A DNA stretch of 7,188 nt, from NCBI GenBank assembly GCA_040381215.1, contig JBEIHO010000124.1, positions 1 to 7,188 on the forward strand, written 5' to 3'. The stretch's first letter is position 1. Each line of letters opens with the position of its first letter. Source of the DNA: SZUA-430 sp040381215 (GTDB lineage Bacteria; Pseudomonadota; Alphaproteobacteria; Micropepsales; Micropepsaceae). Below, one piece after another: positions 1 through 7,036 of the stretch. The notes beneath the pieces were generated by a model, which saw nothing but the letters and a program-made list of their open reading frames with translations, had not been told where the DNA came from and ran no database searches. Both the position numbers and the translations under genes were made by a program.

Positions 1-1015
1 AACCGATGGTGCCCACCGGCGACATCTCGGTCATGCCCCAGGCATGCATCACCTCGACCTCGTACTTCTTCTCGAAGGTCTCGATCATCGATGGCGGACA
101 GGCCGAGCCACCGATCATCACCTTCTTCAGGTAAGGCAGTTTGAGATTGTTGGCTTCCATGTGGGTCAGCAGCATCTGCCAGACGGTAGGAACCGCAGCC
201 GTGATGGTCACCTTCTCGCTGTCGAGCAGCTCATAGACGGAGACGCCGTCAAGCTTCGCACCCGGCATGACCATCTTCGTGCCGGCCATCGGACAGGCAA
301 ATGTCGTGGCCCACGCATTGGCGTGGAACATCGGCACCACCGGCATCAGCGTGTCCGTCGACTTTGCACCAACGCAATCCGACGTATTCACGGCCATGGC
401 GTGCAGCACGTTCGACCGATGCGAATAGAGGACACCCTTGGGGTTGCCCGTCGTACCCGACGTGTAGCACAAGCCCGCTGCGGTGTTTTCGTCGAAGGCA
501 CCCCACGCGAAATCCGCATCGGCTTCGGCCACCAGGTCCTCGAACGCGATGGCGTTCTTGAGCGACGTCTGCGGCATGTGTGCCTTGTCCGTGAGGATCA
601 CGAAGGTCTCGACCACATCGATCTGCTTGCCCAGCTTCTCGAGGATGGGGACAAAGGTCAGGTCGACGAAGATCATCCGGTCTTCGGCATGATTGACGAT
701 ATAGGTGATCTGCTCGGGGAACAGGCGCGGATTGATCGTGTGGCAGATGGCGCCAATGCCCATGATGCCGTACCACGCCTCAAGGTGGCGCCCGGAATTC
801 CAGGCCAGCGTACCGAGGCGATCCCCCAAGCGGATGCCGCGTCGCGTCAAGGCCTTTGCGACACGAAGCGACCGCTGGTGGATCTGGCCATAGGTCGAGC
901 GCACGATCGGCCCCTCGACGGACCTTGTCACAACCTCGCGTTCCCCATGAAACCGCGCGGCGTGGTCAAGGATACCCGGCACCAACAAGGGCCAATCCTG
1001 CATCATTCCCAACAT
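1..1015 (-). CDS. AMP-forming acyl-CoA ligase, 3-(methylthio)propionyl-CoA / medium-chain type (3' end cut by window)
   Basis: Member of the adenylate-forming (ANL) family: it activates a carboxylic acid with ATP to an acyl-AMP and then transfers the acyl group to CoA. Seen: 338 codons from ATG at 1015, open to the left edge. The ATP-binding loop YTSGTTGNPKG is at residues 184-194, the MFHANAWA core motif at 229-236, and HAWGMTEMSP, which contacts the adenylate, at 324-333. The family is usually about 540 residues, so the C-terminal third, including the hinge and catalytic lysine, is missing. The start MLGMMQDWPLL resembles proteins annotated as 3-(methylthio)propionyl-CoA ligase or long/medium-chain fatty-acid-CoA ligase. 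A GGGAG ribosome binding site (1029-1025) sits 9 bases upstream. No signal peptide or membrane segment is visible, so it is probably cytoplasmic. It follows the fds operon on the same strand after a 101-base gap with a candidate promoter. The substrate cannot be decided from sequence alone; the family is very secure. Confidence 0.93.
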   Translation of the reverse strand, partial: MLGMMQDWPLLVPGILDHAARFHGEREVVTRSVEGPIVRSTYGQIHQRSLRVAKALTRRGIRLGDRLGTLAWNSGRHLEAWYGIMGIGAICHTINPRLFPEQITYIVNHAEDRMIFVDLTFVPILEKLGKQIDVVETFVILTDKAHMPQTSLKNAIAFEDLVAEADADFAWGAFDENTAAGLCYTSGTTGNPKGVLYSHRSNVLHAMAVNTSDCVGAKSTDTLMPVVPMFHANAWATTFACPMAGTKMVMPGAKLDGVSVYELLDSEKVTITAAVPTVWQMLLTHMEANNLKLPYLKKVMIGGSACPPSMIETFEKKYEVEVMHAWGMTEMSPVGTIG

Positions 1016-1062
1016 TGAAGGCGTCTCCCGGCTGGCAAATGGAAAAAGCTGAATACGAAGCG

Positions 1063-1091
1063 ATCTTAGGGCGGCACCCGCCCCCTCGCAA
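1063..1091 (-). promoter_or_regulatory. Candidate sigma-70-type promoter for the acyl-CoA ligase gene
   Basis: On the minus strand a TTGCGA box (1091-1086, 4 of 6 matches to TTGACA) is separated by exactly 17 bases from TAAGAT (1068-1063, 4 of 6 matches to TATAAT). Transcription would begin near 1056, giving an untranslated leader of about 40 bases that contains the GGGAG ribosome binding site before the ATG at 1015. The placement in the only intergenic gap fits a separate transcription unit. The boxes are imperfect, and GC-rich proteobacteria often use degenerate promoters, so this is an inference from position and spacing. Confidence 0.4.
1069..1083 (-). other. Perfect 6-bp inverted repeat (hairpin) in the mobA-acyl-CoA ligase gap
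   Basis: On the minus strand GGGCGG and CCGCCC are separated by a 3-base GTG loop, an all-GC perfect stem 34 bases past the mobA stop. It could be the stem of a terminator for the fds operon, but no T-run follows (the next bases are TAAGATCG), so a standard intrinsic terminator is not supported. The repeat also fills most of the spacer of the candidate promoter, so it may instead be a regulator binding site or a chance product of high GC. Confidence 0.4.
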
Positions 1092-1116
1092 GCGACGCGC
1101 ACGCCCCCGACGCGCG

Positions 1117-1677
1117 CTACCGCAAGGCCTCCAGCCGAACCAGGTCACCTGGTGTATTGACGTTGGCGAACGGCCATTCTTCGGCGAACATCACCCCCCT
1201 TGCACCGGCTTGCGCCAGCACATGGACGACGCGGGGAATAGGGGACAGGGCCAAGGCCGCACGGACGGCATCGCCCAGGTTCGCAGGCAGGACGCAGACA
1301 AGTGGCTCATCCCCGCGAGGCGACACGGCCCATGCACCGCGCGGCTCACGGCCAAGCCGTTCGAACACGCCGGGCGCAATCAGAGGCATGTCACAAGGCG
1401 CAAAGGCGACTTGACCCTCGTCACCGCCGCGCTCCAGCCCGGCGAGGAGACCGGCAAGGGGCCCCTTGCCGGCGTGCACGGACGACGCCGATATGCACGC
1501 AACCCCCAGACCCTCGTAACCTGAACCGGGGACGCACTCGATCACGACCTCCCGGCACACCATGCTGAGCGACGCATGGACATGCCCTGCCAGCGGCATG
1601 CCTCGCAGCACCTTGAGGCCCTTGGGCTCGCCACCAAATCGGGAACTGGCGCCCCCCGCCAGGATGACGCCGATCAA
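1117..1677 (-). CDS. mobA: MobA-like molybdenum cofactor guanylyltransferase (NTP transferase)
   Basis: MobA attaches GMP from GTP to molybdopterin to build the MGD cofactor; FdsA needs two MGD units per Mo. Seen in the 186-residue product: the nucleotide-binding signature LAGGASSRFGGEPKGL at residues 6-21 (K19 is the expected nucleotide-contacting lysine), GPLAGLLAGL at 72-81, PCDMPLI at 94-100 with the probable metal-binding D96, and the typical C-terminal NVNTPGDL at 172-179. The length is slightly under the family's usual 190-210. The start is a TTG at 1677-1675 that shares TTGA with the fdsD stop. It is supported by a GGAGG 7 bases upstream and by the N-terminus MIGVILAGG aligning with the family. 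The proline just before K19 departs from the classic GGxDKxL form. A nucleotidyltransferase using CTP (MocA-like) is the main alternative, but bis-MGD need in this operon favours GTP. Confidence 0.85.
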   Translation of the reverse strand: MIGVILAGGASSRFGGEPKGLKVLRGMPLAGHVHASLSMVCREVVIECVPGSGYEGLGVACISASSVHAGKGPLAGLLAGLERGGDEGQVAFAPCDMPLIAPGVFERLGREPRGAWAVSPRGDEPLVCVLPANLGDAVRAALALSPIPRVVHVLAQAGARGVMFAEEWPFANVNTPGDLVRLEALR

Positions 1678-1886
1678 GCACCGGCCTCCAGCAACTGCAC
1701 AGCGGCGACAACCGAAGGCTTCAATCCATGCCCGTTCCGGCTCGCAAGGATCACAAGCTCATGACGCATGGCCGGTGCCCAGAACTTGCGCAGGTGATCG
1801 GCGATCGCCTCCGGCGCACCGCAGCCCTGCGTATCGAAGAACGTCGCGATCTGGTTTGCCATCATGGCAAGCTTCTCAGGCCGCAT
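1674..1886 (-). CDS. fdsD: Formate dehydrogenase delta subunit / accessory protein FdsD
   Basis: Small 70-residue protein of the FdsD family. In known fdsGBACD operons it is required for, or assists, making active enzyme, and it is reported to be involved in cofactor handling or complex stability rather than catalysis. Seen: the N-terminus MRPEKLAMMANQIATFFDTQ and the centre DHLRKFWAPAMR (residues 30-41) match the family pattern of MANxI..FF and HL..FW.PxMR, ending in a V-V-A-A-V-x-L stretch. The start chosen is ATG at 1886, with GGAG 10 bases upstream, because family members carry a few residues before MAN. The ATGs at 1865 and 1862 would remove them. It overlaps fdhD by 11 bases and mobA by 4. 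No cofactor-binding cysteines, signal or membrane segment are visible. The assignment rests on these motifs plus its position directly after fdhD. Confidence 0.88.
   Translation of the reverse strand: MRPEKLAMMANQIATFFDTQGCGAPEAIADHLRKFWAPAMRHELVILASRNGHGLKPSVVAAVQLLEAGA
1685..1689 (-). promoter_or_regulatory. Ribosome binding site that fixes the TTG start of mobA
   Basis: A full GGAGG lies inside the last codons of fdsD, 7 bases before the TTG at 1677. No ATG or GTG start would keep the N-terminal nucleotide-binding motif, so this strong site is the main support for TTG initiation. Confidence 0.7.
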
Positions 1887-2673
1887 CGCTGAAGCGCTCC
1901 GCGCCGCAGAAAACCTCGAAGCCGTCATGGCGAACCACACAGGCAAGCGTGAGCCCGGCACGTGAAGCCTCGCTAACCGCGAGACTTGTGGGCGCCGAAA
2001 TCGCGGCGAGGACGCTCCCACCCATGACAACAGCCTTCTGCACCAACTCAACCGACACCCGGCTCGTCATGAGGATCACCCCGTCCGACGCCCGCCTTCC
2101 ACCGCGCAGCAGCGCACCTTGCAGCTTGTCCAGCGCATTGTGGCGCCCGACATCCTCACGCACCGCAACAAGCCCCTCGCCCGGCACGAACAACGCCGCG
2201 GCATGCATGGACGAGGTCAGACGATTGACGGGCTGTCGCGCCGCGATCTCGCGCATGGCCGACACGATATCCCCCGGCCTGACCTGCACACCGGCGCCAA
2301 CCCTTGGCAACGCCGGCAACGCCGCGCCCAGGCTCTCGATCCCGCAGAGCCCGCACCCCGCAGGCCCCGCGCGCAACCGACGCCGTTCGACCACGCGCGC
2401 GCGCCGATCACCGGACAGGCTCATGCGGATCTCGATGCCGGCATCCAGCTTGCGCAGCTCGATCTCACCCAACTCGTCAGGCGACAAAACAATGCGCTCG
2501 TTGAATGAGAACCCGATGGCAAAATCTTCGAGGTCACAGGGCGAGGCCATCATGACGGCCTCCGTACCCCCGTCATAGACCAGCGCGACCGGCGCCTCCG
2601 GCACCAGCGCGCGCACACCGTCCGACCAACCATCGCGCCAGACACGCGTTGCCGCCCGCTCAACCGGCATCAT
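1876..2673 (-). CDS. fdhD: FdhD/FdsC sulfurtransferase for formate dehydrogenase maturation
   Basis: FdhD (FdsC in this operon type) binds bis-MGD and passes sulfur from a cysteine desulfurase to the Mo, giving the sulfido ligand needed for formate oxidation. It is also thought to protect the cofactor until insertion into FdsA. Seen in the 265-residue product: the conserved CGLCG with C107 and C110, SSMHAAAL at 153-160, the family signature REDVGRHNALDK at 172-183, and TSRVSVELVQKA at 203-214. The length is normal for the family and nothing is truncated. The ATG at 2673 overlaps the fdsA stop by 4 bases (ATGA), with a modest GGGA 7 bases upstream; an adjacent in-frame ATG at 2670 is an equivalent alternative that would lose one residue. 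Co-translation directly after the catalytic subunit suits a dedicated chaperone. The gene can be named fdhD or fdsC; both refer to the same family. Confidence 0.96.
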   Translation of the reverse strand: MMPVERAATRVWRDGWSDGVRALVPEAPVALVYDGGTEAVMMASPCDLEDFAIGFSFNERIVLSPDELGEIELRKLDAGIEIRMSLSGDRRARVVERRRLRAGPAGCGLCGIESLGAALPALPRVGAGVQVRPGDIVSAMREIAARQPVNRLTSSMHAAALFVPGEGLVAVREDVGRHNALDKLQGALLRGGRRASDGVILMTSRVSVELVQKAVVMGGSVLAAISAPTSLAVSEASRAGLTLACVVRHDGFEVFCGAERFSDAA

Positions 2674-5510
2674 TCGGCCGTCCCGGCATCGATGCGCGCA
2701 TGGCTATGGACAAGGTCGTCGTGCGCCTGCTGCCACTGCGTCTGCCCATTCGCCAGCGAAACCTGTACCGCGGTGACCTTGTATTCAGGACAATTGGTCG
2801 CCCAGTCCGAATACGCCGTTGTCACGACATTGGCCTGTGTTTCGGGCCGGTGGAAGGTCGTGTAGACCACACCCGGCGCCACGCGATCCGTCACATGCGC
2901 CCTGAGGCTCGTCTCGCCCTCGCGGCTTGAAAGCTTGACCCAGTGACCGTCTCGGATACCACGCTCCTCGGCATCATGCGGATGGATCTCGAGCACGTCC
3001 TCCGCGTGCCAGACGACATTCGCGGTCCTGCGTGTCTGCACGCCGACATTGTACTGGCTGAGGATCCGGCCCGTGGTCAAAAGCAGCGGGAAGCGCGGCC
3101 CCGTGCGCTCCTCCGTCGGCACATAGGCCGTGATCATGAAGCGCCCCTTGCCCCGCACGAAACCGGGCGCATGCATCACCGGCGTGCCCGCGGGCGCAGA
3201 AGCGTTGCAGGGCCACTGGATCGACCCCAGTTCCTCCAGCCGCTCATAGCTCACCCCGGCGAAGGAAGGCGTCAGCGCCGCAATCTCGGCCATGATCTGC
3301 GATGGGTGGTCATAGTGCATGGGATATCCCATCGCCTGCGCCAGCATCTGCGTGATCTGCCAGTCTTCGTACCCGTTGCGCGGCGTCATCACCTTGCGCA
3401 CGCGCTGGATGCGGCGCTCGGCATTCGTGAACGTGCCGTTCTTCTCGAGGAACGTCGACCCCGGCAGGAACACATGCGCATAGTTTGCCGTCTCGTTCAG
3501 GAACAGGTCATGCACCACCACGCATTCCATGGCCGCAAAGGCCTCGGCCACGTGCCGCGTGTTCGGATCGGACTGGACGATGTCTTCGCCCTGGATGTAG
3601 ATCCCCTTGAATTCACCGTCGATCGCTGCATCCAGCATGTTCGGAATGCGAAGTCCGGGCTCCGGGTCAAGTTGCACGCCCCACAGCGCATCGAACGTCG
3701 CGCGCACCGCGTCATCCGAAACATGCCGGTACCCGGCGAGCTCATGGGGGAAGGATCCCATGTCGCACGAGCCCTGCACATTGTTCTGGCCACGCAGCGG
3801 GTTCACCCCGACGCCCGGCCGCCCCATGTTGCCCGTAGCCATGGCCAGGTTGGCGATCGCCATGACGGCCGTGCTGCCCTGGCTGTGTTCGGTGACACCC
3901 AGCCCGTAATAGATCGCAGCGTTGCCGCCCGTCGCATAAAGCCGCGCCGCACCCTCGATGTCGGCAACCGGCACGCCTGAGAGCCCGGCCACAACCTCCG
4001 GCGCGTTTTCCGGCTGCATGACGAACGCAGACCAGGCCGAGAACGCATCCATCTCGCACCGCGCACGCACGAAATCCATGTCGACCAGGTTGTCGCGCAC
4101 GATCACATGCGCGATCGCGGTCAGGACAGCCACATTGGTGCCGGGCCTGAGCGCCAGGTGGAAGTCGGCCTCCACATGAGGCGAACGCACGAGGTCGATG
4201 CGCCGCGGATCGATCACGATCAGCCGTGCCCCCTCGCGCAGGCGCTGCTTCATCCGCGAGGCAAACACGGGATGCCCATCGGTCGGATTGGCACCGATGA
4301 CAACGATGACATCGGCCTGCTCGACGCTGTCGAAGTCCTGCGTGCCAGCCGACGTACCGAAGGTGGTCTTCAGCCCATAGCCAGTCGGCGAATGGCAGAC
4401 GCGCGCACAGGTATCGACATTGTTGTTGCCGAAGCCCGCCCGCACCAGCTTCTGGACCAGGAACGTCTCTTCGTTCGTGCAGCGCGAAGATGTCACGCCG
4501 CCCAGCGAGAGCCGACCATGTTTCGCCTGGATGCGCCGGAACTCGGACGCCACATGCGCGAGCGCCTGCTCCCACGACACTTCATGCCAGGGCTCATCCG
4601 TCCGTGACCGGATCATCGGCTTCAACACACGCTCGCGATGCGTGGCATACCCCCACGCAAAGCGTCCCTTGACGCAGGAATGCCCGTGGTTCGCCTTGCC
4701 ATCGCGCGAGGGAACCATCCGGATCACCTGTTCACCCCGCATCTCGGCCCTGAACGAGCAGCCCACGCCGCAATAGGCGCAGGTCGTCGTCACCGCCCGC
4801 TCCGGCACGCCATTCTCGATCACGGACTTCTCGTTCAGCGTCGCCGTCGGACAAGCCTGCACGCACGCGCCGCACGACACACACTCGGACTCAAGGAAGC
4901 TCTCCGCCTGCCCCGCCGCGACGCGCGAACCGAACCCGCGCCCCTCGATGGTCAGGGCAAACGTGCCCTGGATGTCGGCACACGCCCTGACGCAGCGCGA
5001 GCAGGCAATGCACTTCGACGGATCATAGGTGAAATAGGGATTGCTCTCGTCCACCGGCAGGTCGAGATGGTTCGCCCCGTCAGTTCCATAGCGAACCTCG
5101 CGCAAGCCCACGGCGCCCGCCATGTCCTGCAACTCGCAATCGCCATTCGCACTGCAGGTCAGGCAGTCGAGCGGATGGTCCGAAACATAGAGCTCCATGA
5201 CATTGCGCCTCAGACGCGCCACAAGCGGCGTCTGCGTGCGCACGATCATGCCATCGGTCACCGGTGTCGTGCACGACGCCGGCGTGCCGTTGCGCCCCTC
5301 GATCTCCACCACGCACAGGCGGCATGACCCGAAGGCCGACAGACTGTCGGTTGCGCAGAGCTTCGGGATATCGATCCCCGCCTCGCGCGCCGCCCGCAGC
5401 ACCGACGTTCCCTCCGGCACCGAAAGCGCGACGCCATCCACGCTCAGCTGCACCATGCGATCTGATTGCACGCCTGGCGTTCCAAAGTCCTTCTCTGCGC
5501 AGCGGTTCAT
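2670..5510 (-). CDS. fdsA: NAD-dependent formate dehydrogenase catalytic (alpha) subunit FdsA
   Basis: Molybdopterin oxidoreductase that oxidises formate to CO2 at a bis-MGD Mo centre and sends the electrons through Fe-S clusters to FdsB. The 946 residues fall in the usual range for the subunit. Domains in order: a [2Fe-2S] ferredoxin domain (C52, C63, C66, C80); a His-Cys [4Fe-4S] site (H112, C116, C119, C125); two [4Fe-4S] clusters (C167, C170, C173, C177 and C210, C213, C216, C220); the MopB [4Fe-4S] site (C244, C247, C251, C279). The active site is cysteine, not selenocysteine: ARVCHSPTG gives C372 and H373, and PLRGQNNVQG gives R573, the expected catalytic arginine. The C-terminal molybdopterin domain starts near residue 800 (LLLTTGRILSQYN). 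The ATG at 5510 shares ATGA with the fdsB stop, has GGGAG 8 bases upstream, and gives the family N-terminus (DFGTP...VQLSVDG). An upstream in-frame start would only add residues unlike the family. Probably cytoplasmic, as no Tat signal is present. Confidence 0.98.
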   Translation of the reverse strand: MNRCAEKDFGTPGVQSDRMVQLSVDGVALSVPEGTSVLRAAREAGIDIPKLCATDSLSAFGSCRLCVVEIEGRNGTPASCTTPVTDGMIVRTQTPLVARLRRNVMELYVSDHPLDCLTCSANGDCELQDMAGAVGLREVRYGTDGANHLDLPVDESNPYFTYDPSKCIACSRCVRACADIQGTFALTIEGRGFGSRVAAGQAESFLESECVSCGACVQACPTATLNEKSVIENGVPERAVTTTCAYCGVGCSFRAEMRGEQVIRMVPSRDGKANHGHSCVKGRFAWGYATHRERVLKPMIRSRTDEPWHEVSWEQALAHVASEFRRIQAKHGRLSLGGVTSSRCTNEETFLVQKLVRAGFGNNNVDTCARVCHSPTGYGLKTTFGTSAGTQDFDSVEQADVIVVIGANPTDGHPVFASRMKQRLREGARLIVIDPRRIDLVRSPHVEADFHLALRPGTNVAVLTAIAHVIVRDNLVDMDFVRARCEMDAFSAWSAFVMQPENAPEVVAGLSGVPVADIEGAARLYATGGNAAIYYGLGVTEHSQGSTAVMAIANLAMATGNMGRPGVGVNPLRGQNNVQGSCDMGSFPHELAGYRHVSDDAVRATFDALWGVQLDPEPGLRIPNMLDAAIDGEFKGIYIQGEDIVQSDPNTRHVAEAFAAMECVVVHDLFLNETANYAHVFLPGSTFLEKNGTFTNAERRIQRVRKVMTPRNGYEDWQITQMLAQAMGYPMHYDHPSQIMAEIAALTPSFAGVSYERLEELGSIQWPCNASAPAGTPVMHAPGFVRGKGRFMITAYVPTEERTGPRFPLLLTTGRILSQYNVGVQTRRTANVVWHAEDVLEIHPHDAEERGIRDGHWVKLSSREGETSLRAHVTDRVAPGVVYTTFHRPETQANVVTTAYSDWATNCPEYKVTAVQVSLANGQTQWQQAHDDLVHSHARIDAGTAE

Positions 5511-7036
5511 GACGCGAGCTCCCGCTGCCGTCGCCGCACAGACGTCACGAAATCCTCCGGAAAATGCCGCACCGCACTCAACACGGGATAGGGCACGAAC
5601 CCGCCGAGCGCACACAGCGACCCGAACTTCATCGTCTCGCACAATTCCTCAAGCAGGGCGATGTTGCGCTCGACCTCCTGCCCGGCAAGGATCCGGTCGA
5701 CGACCTCCATCCCGCGCACCGAGCCGATCCGGCACGGCGTGCACTTGCCACAGCTTTCGATCGAGCAGAACTCCATCGCAAACCGCGCCTGCCGCACCAT
5801 GTCCACCGTGTCATCGAACACGACAATCCCGCCATGCCCGATCAACCCGTCGCGCGCTGCAAAGCTCTCATAGTCGTAGACGACGTCGAACAGGGAGCGC
5901 GGGAAATAGGCACCAAGCGGCCCGCCACACTGCACCGCGCGCACCGGTCGCCCGCTTGCCGTGCCACCGCCAATGCCATCGACGATCTGCCCCAGCGTCA
6001 TCCCGAAGGGCACCTCGTAGAGCCCGCCGCGCTTCACGTTCCCGGCCAGCTGCACCGGCATCGTCCCACGCGAGCGACCATGCCCAAGCGCCTGATAGGC
6101 AGCCGCTCCATGCGCCAGAATCCACGGCACGCTGGCCAGCGTCAGCACGTTGTTGACGACGGTCGGCATGCCGAACAGACCTTCATGCGCCGGCAGCGGC
6201 GGCTTCGCCCGAACCTGTCCCCGCTTGCCCTCGATGCTCTCGAGCAGCGCCGTTTCCTCGCCGCACACATAAGAGCCGGCGCCAATCCTGAGCTCGATGT
6301 CGAAACCGGGCCCGAGCAGCCCCGCACCCCGCGCCACCTGCAGCGCCGCCGCAAGCACGCGATTGGCGACGGGATACTCGCTGCGCGAATAGACATAGCC
6401 CTTGCCCGCGCCGACCGCGAACGCCGCAATCGCCATGCCCTCGATCAGGCCGAAGGGGTCGCCCTCCATCAGCATCCGGTCGGCAAATGTGCCGCTGTCG
6501 CCCTCATCCGCATTGCAAACCACGAATTTCCGGTCTGCTTGTGCCCGGGCAACGGTCGCCCATTTGATGCCCGCCGGGAAACCCGCACCGCCACGCCCAC
6601 GCAGCCCCGATCCCGTCACCGCCTCGATGACGGACGCGGGCCCCATCTCGCGCGCGCGCGCCAGCCCCGCCATGCCGCCAGCCGACACGAAATCCGCAAA
6701 CGACAGGGGATCGTTCACACCGCATCGCGCGAACAGCAACCTTGTCTGCAGCTTCATCGAAGGCAGCGCATCGACAGGCCCCAGCGATAGCGGATGCGCG
6801 CCACCCTGCAAGAGCCGCGCATCAACGTCCGACGCCCTGAGCGGCCCATACCCATGCCGAACGCCGCCGCGCTCCACCTCGATCAGCGGTTCCAGCCAAT
6901 GCAGGCCACGTGAACCCGTTCGCGTCACCGCAAGCGCGAGCCCCGCCTTGTCGGCGACCAGGCGCAAGGCCGCAAGCACGGCCTCGACCCCGCACGCAAC
7001 CGCAACGCTGTCCGCTGGAACAAAAACCCGGATCAC
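5507..7036 (-). CDS. fdsB: NAD-dependent formate dehydrogenase beta subunit FdsB (FMN, NAD+, [4Fe-4S])
   Basis: Diaphorase subunit homologous to NuoF of complex I and HoxF of NAD-reducing hydrogenases; it takes electrons from FdsA clusters and reduces NAD+ at FMN. Seen in the 509-residue product: a thioredoxin-like N-terminal region (about 1-75) with only one cysteine (C15), so no cluster there; the FMN/NAD-binding stretch GLRGRGGAGFPAGIKW at 144-159; NADEGDSGTF at 175-184; GAGSYVCGEETALLESIEG at 252-270; and the [4Fe-4S] ligands C429, C432 and C435 in ESCGKCTPCRIG, plus C475 in SLCALGG. The start is GTG at 7036, overlapping the fdsG stop by 4 bases (GTGA) with a strong GGAGGG 6 bases upstream. 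A longer in-frame reading to 7126 lies inside fdsG and is unlike the family. The product ends normally and the stop overlaps the fdsA start. Confidence 0.97.
   Translation of the reverse strand: MIRVFVPADSVAVACGVEAVLAALRLVADKAGLALAVTRTGSRGLHWLEPLIEVERGGVRHGYGPLRASDVDARLLQGGAHPLSLGPVDALPSMKLQTRLLFARCGVNDPLSFADFVSAGGMAGLARAREMGPASVIEAVTGSGLRGRGGAGFPAGIKWATVARAQADRKFVVCNADEGDSGTFADRMLMEGDPFGLIEGMAIAAFAVGAGKGYVYSRSEYPVANRVLAAALQVARGAGLLGPGFDIELRIGAGSYVCGEETALLESIEGKRGQVRAKPPLPAHEGLFGMPTVVNNVLTLASVPWILAHGAAAYQALGHGRSRGTMPVQLAGNVKRGGLYEVPFGMTLGQIVDGIGGGTASGRPVRAVQCGGPLGAYFPRSLFDVVYDYESFAARDGLIGHGGIVVFDDTVDMVRQARFAMEFCSIESCGKCTPCRIGSVRGMEVVDRILAGQEVERNIALLEELCETMKFGSLCALGGFVPYPVLSAVRHFPEDFVTSVRRRQRELAS

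Noticed and set aside
44..1018. Plus-strand open frame of 324 codons opposite the acyl-CoA ligase
   Set aside because: The minus strand encodes ordered ANL-family motifs over the same bases; the plus-strand product is His/Arg-rich with no family resemblance.
1069..1083. Intrinsic terminator for the fds operon
   Set aside because: The stem is perfect but short (6 bp) and is not followed by a T-run on the minus strand, so I report it only as an inverted repeat.
1562..2578. Plus-strand open frame of 338 codons spanning the mobA start, fdsD and fdhD
   Set aside because: It crosses three well-supported minus-strand genes and its product is low-complexity Ser/Arg/Pro-rich sequence.
2943..3980. 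Plus-strand open frame of 345 codons opposite fdsA
   Set aside because: Same composition artefact: Arg/His-rich, no domain, no ribosome binding site context, antisense to the molybdopterin domain of FdsA.
5511..5642. Possible N-terminal extension of FdsA by 44 residues
   Set aside because: The extra residues overlap the coding C-terminus of fdsB out of frame and do not resemble FdsA N-termini; the ATG at 5510 has a ribosome binding site and the usual ATGA coupling.
6649..6660. Alternating CG run (six CG pairs) within fdsB
   Set aside because: It encodes ordinary Arg/Ala residues in frame (AREMG region) and is a likely by-product of high GC; no sign of a regulatory or structural role.
5564..6790. 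Long plus-strand open frame (408 codons) opposite fdsB
   Set aside because: It is very rich in Arg, His, Ala and Pro, has no recognisable motif and lies fully antisense to a gene with clear catalytic motifs. Such open frames are expected opposite GC-rich genes with strong third-position bias.
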